Below are positions 8,385 through 17,099 of a DNA stretch of 34,631 nucleotides, piece after piece; position 1 is the stretch's first letter; every line of letters starts with the position of its first letter. The DNA comes from Caulobacteraceae bacterium (lineage in GTDB: Bacteria > Pseudomonadota > Alphaproteobacteria > Caulobacterales > Caulobacteraceae), in contig JAIESL010000045.1 in assembly GCA_019746095.1 (NCBI GenBank), forward strand, positions 1 through 34,631, in the 5' to 3' direction. The notes below the pieces were generated by a model that had not been told where the DNA came from, made no database searches, and saw only the letters and a program-made list of their open reading frames with translations. Made by a program: the position numbers and the translations under genes.

Positions 8385-9829
8385 TGTTCACTGCGCTCCA
8401 GCCGCCGCGCGGCGACCGCACACAACACCAGACCGAAGGCCAGCCATGCCATGAGCATGAGAAGGGCCGGGATCATCGCGGCACGTCGTTCCGCGGCTGT
8501 GGTCGGGATGAAGACGAAATCGGGTGCAGCGGCCCAGTTCCCCGCCGAAACGCGGGTCCGGCGTTCGGCGTCAGCGTTCCGGGAGCGCGCGCTGTCGTCA
8601 TCGAAGGTCAGCATGTCGCGATGCATGACGTTGAGGCGCTGGATGAGATCGAAGCGGTAGGCTTCCGACTGCTGGAGAAAGCGAAGATGAGTCTCAAGGT
8701 CGGACCCGGTCCCGGCCATGGACAGCCGCCGGGCAGCCAGGGCCGGACTCAGGATAGCGGCCTGGTTGACGATCGCGGCCTGGGCCCGCTGGACGGATGC
8801 GGTCTCTTCGAAATAGCGGTCAAAAAGCCCGGAGGTGAGCGCCTCTCCCTCCGTGGACAAGGCACCCCGATAGTTGAACGGCAGGTCCTCGACGCGCGCC
8901 ACGCCATGTTCGGCCAGAAGGCGCTCGCGAAAGGCGCGGAAGAACGGATCATCCGGATTGTGGCTGTCGCCCATCTGGCGAAGCTCGGCGGCAAGGCGGA
9001 GATCGGTCTCGGCGCGCGTCGGCAGGGGCACGGTTCGCGCCGCCAGTTCCGCCGCCCCCCGCGGTGCCATGACGGCGATGAAGGCCCAGGCGGCGACGAT
9101 CGTGACCAGGCTGGCCCGGCTCGAGCCCATGAGCGCGGATACGGCGATGATCAGCGTCACCCATACGAGCAGATAGAGGGCGAAGCCGGCCCCGATCACA
9201 ACGGCTGCGGCCGCCTCGGTCGGCGCTGAAAATGCAATCCAGGCGAGGGCGACCAGGGCCGGCACCAGGGCCGTGAACGCCACCAGGGACAGGGCGAGTC
9301 CCTTGCCCAGCATGATCTCATGCCCACGGGCTCCGTGGGTTCTCAACTGGCGGAGTGCACCGTTCTCGCGTTCCCGCGAGACCATGGAGAAGCCGATGAA
9401 GACCAGCAGGAGCGGTACCAGTGTCTGCAGCACAAAAGCCGGCGTCAGCTGGCCGAAACGCATCAGGCTGGAGCTCTCCCTGACGGCACCGAATGTCGCG
9501 CTGTTCTGGCGGTGCCCCTCAAGATAGAGCGTCGTGCCGGTGAAGGGATCAACCCCGGGGTCAAAGGCCGCCAGTGCGCTGACGGGTCGGTAGACATAGG
9601 TGCCATAGTGCACCATCCGGTGCGGGTGCCGGTCAGGCTGGGCCTCGAACAGGGCGTCTGTCTCGATCTGATGGGCTGCCCGGGTGGCGCGCTCTCCGCC
9701 CATATGGCTGGCTGAGCTGACCGCGGCCGTCGCCGAAAGAAGCAGCAGGGAGATCAGGCCGATGACCGCGAGCCGCGAGCGCATCAGCAGCCGCAGTTCT
9801 GCGCCCGCAATCAGAAAGGCGCGTGTCAT
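8381..9829 (-). CDS. DUF3526-type ABC-2 permease (first permease of the operon)
   Basis: A 482-residue paralogue of the downstream permease with the same plan: helix near residues 14-37, long extracytoplasmic loop, then a block of helices (PAFVLQTLVPLLLVFIGFSMVSRERENGALR, GLALSLVAFTALVPALVALAWIAF, AAAVVIGAGFALYLLVWVTLIIAVSALMGSSRAS, LVTIVAAWAFIAVMAPRGAAEL). A final C-terminal helix ends in GLVLCAVAARRLERSEQ. The 'SRERENGALRQL.THGARGHEI' segment is the cytoplasmic coupling region seen in ABC-2 permeases. ATGA overlaps join it both to the ATPase upstream and to the second permease downstream, so the three probably form one transporter. Confidence 0.82.
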   Translation of the reverse strand: MTRAFLIAGAELRLLMRSRLAVIGLISLLLLSATAAVSSASHMGGERATRAAHQIETDALFEAQPDRHPHRMVHYGTYVYRPVSALAAFDPGVDPFTGTTLYLEGHRQNSATFGAVRESSSLMRFGQLTPAFVLQTLVPLLLVFIGFSMVSRERENGALRQLRTHGARGHEIMLGKGLALSLVAFTALVPALVALAWIAFSAPTEAAAAVVIGAGFALYLLVWVTLIIAVSALMGSSRASLVTIVAAWAFIAVMAPRGAAELAARTVPLPTRAETDLRLAAELRQMGDSHNPDDPFFRAFRERLLAEHGVARVEDLPFNYRGALSTEGEALTSGLFDRYFEETASVQRAQAAIVNQAAILSPALAARRLSMAGTGSDLETHLRFLQQSEAYRFDLIQRLNVMHRDMLTFDDDSARSRNADAERRTRVSAGNWAAAPDFVFIPTTAAERRAAMIPALLMLMAWLAFGLVLCAVAARRLERSEQ

Positions 9830-10545
9830 GCGGCCGCCTGGCCCGAGAAGGCGCGGTGCAGGACCTGCAGATCATAGTGGCCGGCACCCTCGCGCCATTC
9901 CTGCGCCAGGCATCCCCGATCGATCAGACCGATGGCGTCGGCACAGTCGGCTGCGCCCAGCAAATCATGCGTCACCATGAGGACGGCGACGTCCCGCGCC
10001 TTCAGATCCCCCAGCAGGGCATGGAAGTCGGCACTGGCGGCGGGATCGAGCCCGGAGGTCGGCTCGTCGAGCAGCAACACCGGAGTCTCGCGCAAGAATG
10101 CCAGGGCGATGGCCGTCTTCTGGCGCATGCCCTTGGAGAAGGCACCGAGTCGCTGGTCCCAGGCGGCCTTGTCGAGGCGCACGGAGACAAAGGCCTCCTC
10201 GACGTCAGCGCGCGTGCGCTTCTGGCCAGCGAGCCCCAGAAAATCGGCCACATTCTCGTGCGCGCTGAGATGCTCATAGAGGGCGACATTCTCGGCGAGA
10301 TAGGCGGTGGCAAAGCGGACCGCGTCCACTTCGAGCACCGGATCCTTGCCATCCACGCGCACCGTGCCGGCACCGGGCTTCAGAAGCCCGAGGATCGAGA
10401 ACAGGGCCGTCGACTTGCCGGCACCATTGCCGCCGAGGAGCGCATAGACACTGCCCGGAGGCACCGAGAAGGAGAGGCCGTCGAGGATCCGCCGGCCGCC
10501 CCGCTCAACAACGAGGCCTTCGATGTGAATGCCCTTGTTCGTCAT
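9826..10545 (-). CDS. ABC transporter ATP-binding protein (exporter type)
   Basis: A 239-residue ABC ATPase. Walker A is GGNGAGKST at residues 38-46, the signature region is FSKGMRQK (variant of LSGGQ, as in CcmA/NatA-type ATPases of ABC-2 exporters), Walker B and D-loop are LLLDEPTSGLDP, and the switch histidine is in MVTHD. The frame is open further upstream, but MTNKGIHIEG at 10545 is the natural N-terminus, with GGAAGA directly before it. It starts 13 bases after the TonB receptor stop and overlaps the first permease start by ATGA. The arrangement suggests it powers a DUF3526 permease pair dedicated to whatever the receptor handles. Confidence 0.9.
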   Translation of the reverse strand: MTNKGIHIEGLVVERGGRRILDGLSFSVPPGSVYALLGGNGAGKSTALFSILGLLKPGAGTVRVDGKDPVLEVDAVRFATAYLAENVALYEHLSAHENVADFLGLAGQKRTRADVEEAFVSVRLDKAAWDQRLGAFSKGMRQKTAIALAFLRETPVLLLDEPTSGLDPAASADFHALLGDLKARDVAVLMVTHDLLGAADCADAIGLIDRGCLAQEWREGAGHYDLQVLHRAFSGQAAA

Positions 10546-10558
10546 TCTTCCGGGTCCT

Positions 10559-12673
10559 TCAGAATGTGTAGCGCACAGTGACGGTCGCGTTCCGGGGAGC
10601 GCCCGGTGCCACCCAGAGCCTCGAGAAGGAGTTCGTATAGTATGTCTCGTCTGCGAGGTTGTTGATCTCGGCGGCGACTTCGAGCGTGTCCGTGATCTCA
10701 TAGCTGCCGAACAGCCGCAGCGTCGTATAGCCTGGCAGTTCGAAGCTCGTGGCTGTCTCACCGAGACGCTCGCCGACATGCAGCAGACCGCCGCCCAGCT
10801 CGAGTTCGCGCCCGCCGACATGGAAGTCCTTCGACGCCAGAAGGCTGAGCGTATGTTCAGGCACATTGATCAGACGATCGCCCGCACGAACCGGCTGGGC
10901 GAAGTTGAAGTCCAGGGAGTCCCTGGACACCCTGGCGTCGACATAGGCGTAGGACAGCCAGACCTCGACCTCGCCCGGCAGTTCGCCCGCGAGGTCAAAC
11001 TCGACACCCCGGCTTTCCGCTTCGCCGATGGCGATCGAGAACCCCGCATTGACCGGATCGGCGGTGAGAATGTTGGTCTTGTTCATGGAGAAGGCGGCCA
11101 GCGTCGCCTGCAATCCGGCGATCTCGAACCGGGCTCCGATTTCGGCCGATTCCGAGTCCTCGGGTGCGAAAGGCTGGCCTGCGAAATCCGCACCGCTGTT
11201 CTGGCGGAATCCCTGACCATAGGAGGCGTAGAGGGTGAGGGTATCCGTTGCGTCAAACACAAGGCCGAACTGCGGACTCACCTTCGCGTCAGAGACGCTG
11301 GAGCGCGCGCCGCTGGTGCGGTTGAGGCTTTCATTTGTGAAGTCGTCATAGCGCGCGCCAAGCCGGACCTGGAGGCGGTCCGTGAGCCGGATCTGGTCCT
11401 GGACATAGACACCCCAGGCCCCCAGCTCATCCAGGCGATTGGTGAGCGGTCCGGGCGTTGGCAGGGGGAACCGACCGTAGACCGGATTGAGGATATTGAT
11501 CTGGTTGCCGGTTTGCGGAGTCTGACCCGCTGCGGCTCCTGGCCTGAAGCGCAGGAAGAACTGGGAGTTCTCGAAGGTGTCACTGTCGGCACCGATCAGG
11601 ATCCGGTGTTCAAGCGCGCCGGTAGTGAAGCGACCGCTCAACTCGCCGCGGAACACGGTATGGGTGGCCTCATAGTCCCGGAAGCGGCGCTGGCGCGACA
11701 GGGTCTGGCCATCGGTGAACAGACGCTGCCGGGATCCGGCCAGCTCGGCCTCGGTGGAAAAGCCTTCGAGGTCCGTCTCGCGATAGCCGAGGCCCAGAAG
11801 GAGACTCCAGTCGGCGTTGAAGTCCTGCTCGAACTGAAGCTGGTGGCCGGTCGCATCCGCCTGCAGAGGGCCGTCGCCAGGTTCACCCAGGAAGCGCTCG
11901 ACGGGAATGACGCCCAGCACATTGTTGACAGCCACGACGCCGCGATCGAACGGAATTTCCTGCCGCGTAAGCTCCAGTTCATAGGAGAGCGATGCCTTGT
12001 CCGTGATCCGCCACAGGGCCGAGGGCATGAGGCCGTAACGGGTGGATTCCACCGTGTCCCGGAAACTGCCGGCCTCCTCATGGAAGCCATTGATCCGGAC
12101 CGCGAACCAGTCGCTGAGCGGCCCCGTCACATCGCCGTCCACCCGGTAGGTGTCAAAACTGCCGACGGAGGCGTTCAGGCCCCCTTCGAACTCGAACTCT
12201 GGCTTCTTGGTGACGAGGTTGACCGTGCCGCCAGGCTCGCCGCGTCCCAGCAGAGCGGCGCTGGGGCCCCGGAGAACCTCGATCCGCTCGATGGCCGAGA
12301 TGTCCCGCGGCCCGCCGAAGCCACGCCCCGCATTGAAGCCGTTGACCAGATAGCCGCTCGGCAGATTCTCATCGCCGGCAAAGCCGCGCACCGCGTAATT
12401 GTCCCACAGGCCGCCGAAATTGTTCTGTCTCGCCATGGATGCCGAGAGGTCGAGCGCGTCCGACAGGCGCGTCACACCGGCGTCCTCGAGAATCTCGTTG
12501 TCGAGAATGGTGATCGACTGGGGCGTCTCGCGCAGGGTGAAAACGCCGCGATAGGCTTGGCGCTGGCCGGTCACGACCACCTCATCGAGCGCGACCTGGG
12601 CCCTTGCGATTTCCACCTCGCCCGCCAGGCTTGCAGCCGAACCCATTGCCGCGATCAGAACGACCTTGCGCAT
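10559..12673 (-). CDS. TonB-dependent siderophore-type outer-membrane receptor
   Basis: A 704-residue outer-membrane receptor. It has a signal peptide (MRKVVLIAAMGSAASLAGEVEIARA), then a TonB-box-like DEVVVTG, then a plug domain with TPQSITILD, AVRGF and the highly conserved IERIEVLRGPSAALLGRGEP(G)GTVNLVTKKP. A long beta-barrel ends in VTVRYTF, the terminal-Phe signature recognised by the BAM machinery. The plug resembles FhuE/FpvA-type siderophore receptors (TIGR01783), so a ferric siderophore is the best-guess ligand; the sequence cannot name it. It is the first gene of a four-gene operon with an ABC exporter-type transporter, and has its own promoter (12,697-12,724) and GGGAGG Shine-Dalgarno at 12,678-12,683. 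Confidence 0.92.
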   Translation of the reverse strand: MRKVVLIAAMGSAASLAGEVEIARAQVALDEVVVTGQRQAYRGVFTLRETPQSITILDNEILEDAGVTRLSDALDLSASMARQNNFGGLWDNYAVRGFAGDENLPSGYLVNGFNAGRGFGGPRDISAIERIEVLRGPSAALLGRGEPGGTVNLVTKKPEFEFEGGLNASVGSFDTYRVDGDVTGPLSDWFAVRINGFHEEAGSFRDTVESTRYGLMPSALWRITDKASLSYELELTRQEIPFDRGVVAVNNVLGVIPVERFLGEPGDGPLQADATGHQLQFEQDFNADWSLLLGLGYRETDLEGFSTEAELAGSRQRLFTDGQTLSRQRRFRDYEATHTVFRGELSGRFTTGALEHRILIGADSDTFENSQFFLRFRPGAAAGQTPQTGNQINILNPVYGRFPLPTPGPLTNRLDELGAWGVYVQDQIRLTDRLQVRLGARYDDFTNESLNRTSGARSSVSDAKVSPQFGLVFDATDTLTLYASYGQGFRQNSGADFAGQPFAPEDSESAEIGARFEIAGLQATLAAFSMNKTNILTADPVNAGFSIAIGEAESRGVEFDLAGELPGEVEVWLSYAYVDARVSRDSLDFNFAQPVRAGDRLINVPEHTLSLLASKDFHVGGRELELGGGLLHVGERLGETATSFELPGYTTLRLFGSYEITDTLEVAAEINNLADETYYTNSFSRLWVAPGAPRNATVTVRYTF

Positions 12674-12696
12674 ACCACCTCCCGAAAAGAAGTGCC

Positions 12697-12724
12697 GTTA
12701 TATTATATCATATCGCCATTGCAA
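12697..12724 (-). promoter_or_regulatory. Promoter of the TonB receptor/ABC operon with AT-rich possible operator
   Basis: On the minus strand, TTGCAA (12,719-12,724) and TATAAC (12,697-12,702) are separated by 16 bases, a good sigma-70-like pair in otherwise GC-rich DNA. Between and across the -10 lie three ATAT boxes spaced by single bases (12,698-12,715), an AT-rich repeat that could bind a metal-responsive repressor. I do not recognise a Fur, Irr or RirA consensus. The start codon follows about 24 bases below the -10. Confidence 0.6.
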
Positions 12725-12828
12725 CCGTCCGGGGCCTCGGCCCGGCAAGCCCGCCTCGCCTGACCAACGAGCCGACGTCTGAGGCCTCTGCTGTCCGCCG
12801 CCGCAACGGGGTTGCAGCGGTTCAACCA

Positions 12829-12921
12829 CCGATCGTCTCCGGTCCGCGCGGCAAAGGCCGGGGCTTCTTCCGGATAACAGGGACCCGGCGGTTATCCAGG
12901 AAGTGCGTGGCGGTGCTGTCA
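12829..12921 (+). repeat. ~103-bp intergenic repeat, copy C
   Basis: Landmarks CGATCGTCTCC, GCGCGGCAAAGGCCGGGGCT, GGGACCCGGCGGTTATCCAG, GAAGTGCGTGGCGGTGCTGT and CAG are in the same order and orientation as in copies A, B and D. The CTGTCAGTCCAGCGACAG head is degenerate here. The hairpin region reads CCGG...CCGG rather than CCGGGG...CCCCGG, so this copy has drifted. Confidence 0.8.
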
Positions 12922-13125
12922 GGCGAACGCCAACCTGTCTATGCCGGCCGCAGATTGAGCCGGCTTCGTGAGGGACATCCTTCGACGTGGGCCTGGATTG
13001 ACCTCCCCGAAAAGCCCCCGCAGTCAGCTTAGGCGGGCGAGGCCCCTCGGTCCGCTTTTCTGCTTGCCTCCGATCACCGGCTACAGAACAGTGTACCGAG
13101 CTACAAACCTGTCTTGAGAAACGGT

Positions 13126-15441
13126 ATGCGGTTGCGCGGATTGTTCGGGCTGGCGGCGCTCGGCTTGCTTTCGCTGGCGACAACTTCTGGCGCGCAGGTC
13201 GGCTCGACACCGAGAGGCGCGGCACCTGGCGTTCAGTTGACCCGGCCGCCTGCTTCCATCCCCTCCAACCTTCAGGCTGCGCCGCCTCCAAACCTCCAGC
13301 GCATTGATGGGCCCATGCAAGGTCGGATCTCTGCCGTGCTCCCGCCTCTGAGAATGGCGGCGGTCCGCGACGAGATCCGGCGCTCGCCATTCTATCTCGC
13401 GGAGATCGATGCCGGGGCCATAGCCCGTGCGCGTCAGGACGTTGTCGTCGCCCTGTCCAGTGAGGTCCGGGTCAATCTCTCTGCTCTTGTTCGAGACACA
13501 AGTCTGGCGGCGTCAACCGGGCTTGATGATCTCGGCCCCGAAGCCACTCGAGCGCTGCTGGGCGGAACACCGACCTTCAGTACGGCCATTTTCGCCCTCG
13601 AGGATCGGCTGGTCGTTGTGCGGGAAGCGGTAGTTCCCTTCTCGGCGAGCACCTGCCGAAATGCGTCCGGGAGAGTTCGGCGGCCTGTGTTGCGCCAGTT
13701 CCTTGCCCGGGAGTGCTTCTCGCTGGCTCCGCGTGAGACCTGGATTGACGCCAGACTTCCGACCGGCCGTGACAGATTGTTCCGCCCCGATGGGCCGGAG
13801 GGCGACATTGTGGCCCTTCCGGACATCGAGGTCGCATCCGAGTTTCAGGTGGAGATTGCCGGCATCCGCGCCGAGCTGGCCGAAGCCCCATCCGAAGCCG
13901 AGTGGCTTCCCGGCTTGTCAGTCAGGGCGGCTCGGGCCCTTTCTGATGAGGCGCTGCTGGAGGCAGAGCTGAACGGTTCGCCTCGCCTGATCATCCAGAC
14001 GAGTGTCCTTCCCTACGGCCCGCGTGTGATTGCCCCGGCAGCGACAAGTCCCCGAGGCCCGGGAGCACTCGGGCAGTTCGTGGTGAGCGTTGATCCGGAC
14101 ATCGCTCGCACATCGCCCCCGCCAGCCCCCCTGTCTTCGCAGCTGCGGAACTATCTGATCCAGCCCTCTCCGCGTCTCGTGGCCTATGATGCCCGGATCC
14201 AGACCCGCCTTGACCCGGAACAACTGGGTCGCGGACGACTGACCTTCGACACCCCCTCTGATCCGCTCTCCGGTTCAGCCGGAAATCGCACCACGGTTTC
14301 GGACGGAACCCGGCCGATGCCCCGGCTCGATGCCCGGCGTCGCACCGGCGAGATCCTGGACGAAAACTATCGCACCCTGCTCATGGGTCGAACCGTGCTT
14401 CAGCATTTCGGCGATGACTACCGGGTGTCATTCGGCCGGAACGGACGGTGGCACGTCGGGTTCGAGTGGTGGGCCGGTTACGGCTATGGTCTTCGCTTCC
14501 CCTTCGAGCTGGCGATGTCGAGCCAGGAGACGTTTCGCAGCGGCACCACGATAACGCCGCGAGATGAGCCGCCCCTGCATACCGAGGCTTTGAACGTTGA
14601 TGTCGCGGTTACGGGAATAGCAAGGACACGTGACGGGCGATCACCCTATGTCGACGCTGGCCTCCCCGCACGACTCCATGCCGGCGACGCGGAATTGTTC
14701 CTGGCGGCTTATGCGGGCTGCCGCCTCTATGGTCGCGTTCCGATCGCCGGCAGTTTTGGCCTGCGCTGCCCGAGTTTCAGCGTACCCCGGGGGTGCGGCC
14801 CTGACGGTTGTTCGCCAAGCCCTGACGAGTGCCGTGACAGTCCGTTCTGCGAGAACTTTACCCCCCGTCTACAACCTCGGCCATGGCGGTTGGGCGACAT
14901 TACGGTCCCCGCCTCGATCCACGGTCTTGAGCTCAATGCGGGGATTCTTCGCGCGGGCGTCGACCCGGGGATTGAGGCGCTGGCGATCGATACGCGGCTG
15001 AGCCTGCTTGCCGAGGCTGTTTCCGGTGAGTTCCCGTTGTCAGGGCGAGGCTCCTGTCGTGGACTGGAGCACATGCAAGCCAATACAGCCGTGGGACCCG
15101 GGGAGTGTCGGCTTGTCTTCGCCCGGCAGGATGTCCCGCGGATGCAACTGGCTGTCCTGCCCGACGCCGGTCGCGACGCCTCCCTGCGGCTGACCGATCC
15201 TCGTCTCGACCTGACGATTGGCCTGGCTCCCTTTATGGAGCTCTACATGGTGTTCGACCTGAAGATCTGGTCCAAACGCTGGGACTGGCGTCTGCATCTT
15301 GGCCGGTTCGACATCGCTGCGACCTTCGGGGCGCACGACGGCACATCCTCGCGTTTCGAGATCGGTGAATGTGATTTCGAATCTCCGATCCTCGGCGAAT
15401 GCCGCGGCATTCGACGCCAAATCAGGGATATCCCCGGGTAA
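13126..15441 (+). CDS. Large exported protein of unknown function
   Basis: I do not recognise this family. The product is 771 residues with a clear signal peptide (MRLRGLFGLAALGLLSLATTSGAQ). After it come a proline-rich stretch, a mixed alpha/beta body, and a Cys-rich central-to-C-terminal segment (CRLYGRVPIAGSFGLRCPSF, RGCGPDGCSPSPDECRDSPFC), suggesting disulphides formed outside the cytoplasm. It then ends in CDFESPILGECRGIRRQ. Aromatic-rich YRVSFGRNGRWHVGFEWWAG could be a beta-sheet region. I prefer the ATG at 13,126 because the signal peptide starts cleanly there; an in-frame TTG at 13,114 would add four residues. It is monocistronic, between two repeat copies. Its size and extracytoplasmic character suggest a surface or envelope role, which is inference only. 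Confidence 0.7.
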   Translation: MRLRGLFGLAALGLLSLATTSGAQVGSTPRGAAPGVQLTRPPASIPSNLQAAPPPNLQRIDGPMQGRISAVLPPLRMAAVRDEIRRSPFYLAEIDAGAIARARQDVVVALSSEVRVNLSALVRDTSLAASTGLDDLGPEATRALLGGTPTFSTAIFALEDRLVVVREAVVPFSASTCRNASGRVRRPVLRQFLARECFSLAPRETWIDARLPTGRDRLFRPDGPEGDIVALPDIEVASEFQVEIAGIRAELAEAPSEAEWLPGLSVRAARALSDEALLEAELNGSPRLIIQTSVLPYGPRVIAPAATSPRGPGALGQFVVSVDPDIARTSPPPAPLSSQLRNYLIQPSPRLVAYDARIQTRLDPEQLGRGRLTFDTPSDPLSGSAGNRTTVSDGTRPMPRLDARRRTGEILDENYRTLLMGRTVLQHFGDDYRVSFGRNGRWHVGFEWWAGYGYGLRFPFELAMSSQETFRSGTTITPRDEPPLHTEALNVDVAVTGIARTRDGRSPYVDAGLPARLHAGDAELFLAAYAGCRLYGRVPIAGSFGLRCPSFSVPRGCGPDGCSPSPDECRDSPFCENFTPRLQPRPWRLGDITVPASIHGLELNAGILRAGVDPGIEALAIDTRLSLLAEAVSGEFPLSGRGSCRGLEHMQANTAVGPGECRLVFARQDVPRMQLAVLPDAGRDASLRLTDPRLDLTIGLAPFMELYMVFDLKIWSKRWDWRLHLGRFDIAATFGAHDGTSSRFEIGECDFESPILGECRGIRRQIRDIPG

Positions 15442-15755
15442 CGGGGCTGACGGGCGGACGTGATCGGCAAGAGTGCTGTCAGTCCAGCGACCGATCGTCT
15501 CCCTCAGGCGCGGCAAAGGCCCGCGCTGTTCCCTGGGTGAAAAGGACCCGGCGGTTATCCAGGAAGTGCGTGGCGGACAGAGAGTCCGTCCCTCTGCAAT
15601 GTCTGGCAATCGCAGGCTATCCTCCAAGCTGTTGTCGTAGCTGAGTAATTTCAGCTCTCTTCTTCAGCTTGTGTCCCCGTGTCTCTCCCAATCCCATGCC
15701 GCTTTGATGACGGCATTTAGGACGGAAAAGGTTCGACGGACAAAAGGAAAACCGG
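15442..15755. other. Spacer at the chromosome/island junction with two hairpins
   Basis: This 314-base spacer carries repeat copy D (15,472-15,576), then about 180 bases with no credible gene. Two perfect six-base hairpins are visible: AGCTGA/TCAGCT (15,639-15,644 and 15,651-15,656), and ATGCCG/CGGCAT (15,696-15,701 and 15,711-15,716). The second lies just upstream of the integrase gene. Because integrase genes usually lie next to the attachment site, the island's left end is probably here. I could not see a tRNA gene or identify the core att sequence without the right end. Confidence 0.45.
15472..15576 (+). repeat. ~103-bp intergenic repeat, copy D
   Basis: A full-length copy with GTGCTGTCAGTCCAGCGACC, GATCGTCTCC, GGCGCGGCAAAGGCCCGCGC, GAAAAGGACCCGGCGGTTAT, CCAGGAAGTGCGTGGCGG. 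The inner hairpin CTGGGT-GAAAAGG-ACCCGG pairs over six positions with one wobble. It is the last copy before the integrase; none was seen to its right. Confidence 0.85.
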
Positions 15756-17099
15756 ATGTCTCGACCGACCAACCGCCTCTCCGCCCGCACCGTCGCCACT
15801 GTCAAAACACCTGGCCGTCACGCCGACGGCGGCGGCCTCTATCTTCATGTCGATCCCAGCCTCGCCAAACGATGGGTGTTCGTTTTTCAATGGCGAGGCA
15901 AGCGTCGGGAAATGGGCTTTGGCAGCGCCCAGCTTGTCTCCCTCGCCGCCGCGAGAGACGCAGCGCTTGATGCGCGTCGCATGGTGGCGTCGGGCGTCAA
16001 TCCCATCACCGCCCGCCAGACAGTGCATCGGGTCGTCACCTTCCGCGAGGTCGCGGATGACGTGCTCGCCGCGCTGGAACTTTCGCTGACCAATCCGAAA
16101 CATCATGCGCAATGGCGCACCTCGCTTACCGTGACGGCGAAGGCGTTGCAGTCGCTTCCGGTCGATGAGATCACGACCGACGACGTGCTCGACGTGCTGC
16201 GTCCCGTGTGGCGACGCACCCCCGTCACTGGCTCGCGTTTGCGAGGGCGAATCGAACGTGTGCTCGACGCCGCCAAGGCAAAAGGCCTGCGTCAGGGCGA
16301 CAACCCCGCGCGCTGGCGTGGCCATCTCGATGTGCTGTTGCCCAAGAATAAGCGCCTCGTCCGGGGCCACCATGCCGCGATGCCGGTGGAGCAGCTTTCA
16401 GCCTTCATGGCAGCGTTGCGGGATCGACCCGCTGTCGCCGCCCGCGCCCTGGAGTTTACGATCCTTACCGCCGCCCGGACTGGCGAGAGCCTGCGGGCGC
16501 GATGGTCGGAAATCGACCTCACGGCGGGCGTTTGGGTCGTTCCCGCCGAGCGCATGAAGGCCCGCGTGGAGCATCGCGTTCCGCTCACCGCAGCGGCCCT
16601 TGCGGTGCTGGCGGAAGTGCGCCCGCTGCTGGGCACGGCGAAGGACGGGTGGGTCTTTCCAAGTCAGGATGGTCGTCGCCCGCTCTCGCAGATGTCCATG
16701 CTCATGTTGCTGCGCCGCATGGACGTGGAGGATTGCACCGTCCACGGCTTCCGCTCGACGTTCCGAGATTGGGCGGGTGACTTCACCGACTTCCCGCGCG
16801 AACTGATCGAAGCCGCCCTGGCCCACACCATCGGCAATGCCGTCGAACGCGCCTATCGGCGCTCCGACGCCTTCGCCAAGCGCCAGAAGCTCATGCAGGC
16901 ATGGGCCGAGTTCTGCCAGAAGGTCGCCGCGCCGCCGAAGCCAGCACTGGCACCCGCCGCATCCGTTGCACCATCGCTTCCAGATCATCGCGCGCGATCA
17001 ACGTCCGACCACACACCTTCACCAGCGGCAGTTCGCCCTGCGCGACCAGCCGGTAAAGCGTGGACCGGCTCAGGCCCGTCATCGCCAGCACTTCATTGA
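15756..17099 (+). CDS. Tyrosine site-specific integrase (DUF4102/Arm-domain type)
   Basis: A 447-residue integrase of the P4/CP4-57-like group that inserts and excises genomic islands. The N-terminal Arm-DNA-binding domain contains HADGGGLYLHVDPSLAKRWVFVFQWRGKRREMGFGS. The core-binding domain runs about 95-205. The catalytic domain shows Arg241 (ARTGES), His330-x-x-Arg333 (HGFRSTFRDWAGD), His357 and the nucleophile Tyr367 (AYRRSD). AAAAGGAAAA precedes the ATG. The last ~45 residues are low-complexity Ala/Pro/Ser and are encoded opposite the AlpA-like gene; they lie beyond the normal family end and may be dispensable. It defines the left side of the island. Confidence 0.93.
   Translation: MSRPTNRLSARTVATVKTPGRHADGGGLYLHVDPSLAKRWVFVFQWRGKRREMGFGSAQLVSLAAARDAALDARRMVASGVNPITARQTVHRVVTFREVADDVLAALELSLTNPKHHAQWRTSLTVTAKALQSLPVDEITTDDVLDVLRPVWRRTPVTGSRLRGRIERVLDAAKAKGLRQGDNPARWRGHLDVLLPKNKRLVRGHHAAMPVEQLSAFMAALRDRPAVAARALEFTILTAARTGESLRARWSEIDLTAGVWVVPAERMKARVEHRVPLTAAALAVLAEVRPLLGTAKDGWVFPSQDGRRPLSQMSMLMLLRRMDVEDCTVHGFRSTFRDWAGDFTDFPRELIEAALAHTIGNAVERAYRRSDAFAKRQKLMQAWAEFCQKVAAPPKPALAPAASVAPSLPDHRARSTSDHTPSPAAVRPARPAGKAWTGSGPSSPALH

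Larger units (their letters stand above)
12674..13125. other. Divergent spacer with repeat copy C
   Basis: This 452-base divergent region holds the receptor-operon promoter at its left end and a repeat copy at 12,829-12,921. After the repeat, GCCGGC boxes flank CGCAGATTGA, forming a possible hairpin near 12,942-12,963. The right part must contain the promoter of the exported protein gene. Open frames here are GC-bias shadows; I support no gene. Confidence 0.5.

Noticed and set aside
10546..10866. 107-residue extension of the ABC ATPase into the receptor gene
   Set aside because: The ATPase fold begins at MTNKGIHIEG; the extension is in a different frame of the receptor's 3' end.
10529..12763. 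744-residue open frame on the + strand opposite the TonB receptor
   Set aside because: GC-bias shadow: the minus-strand frame has full TonB-receptor motifs, while this frame has no domain and no Shine-Dalgarno.
15580..15755. tRNA gene as attachment site next to the integrase
   Set aside because: I looked for cloverleaf arms and a TTCGAATC-like T-loop and found only simple six-base hairpins.
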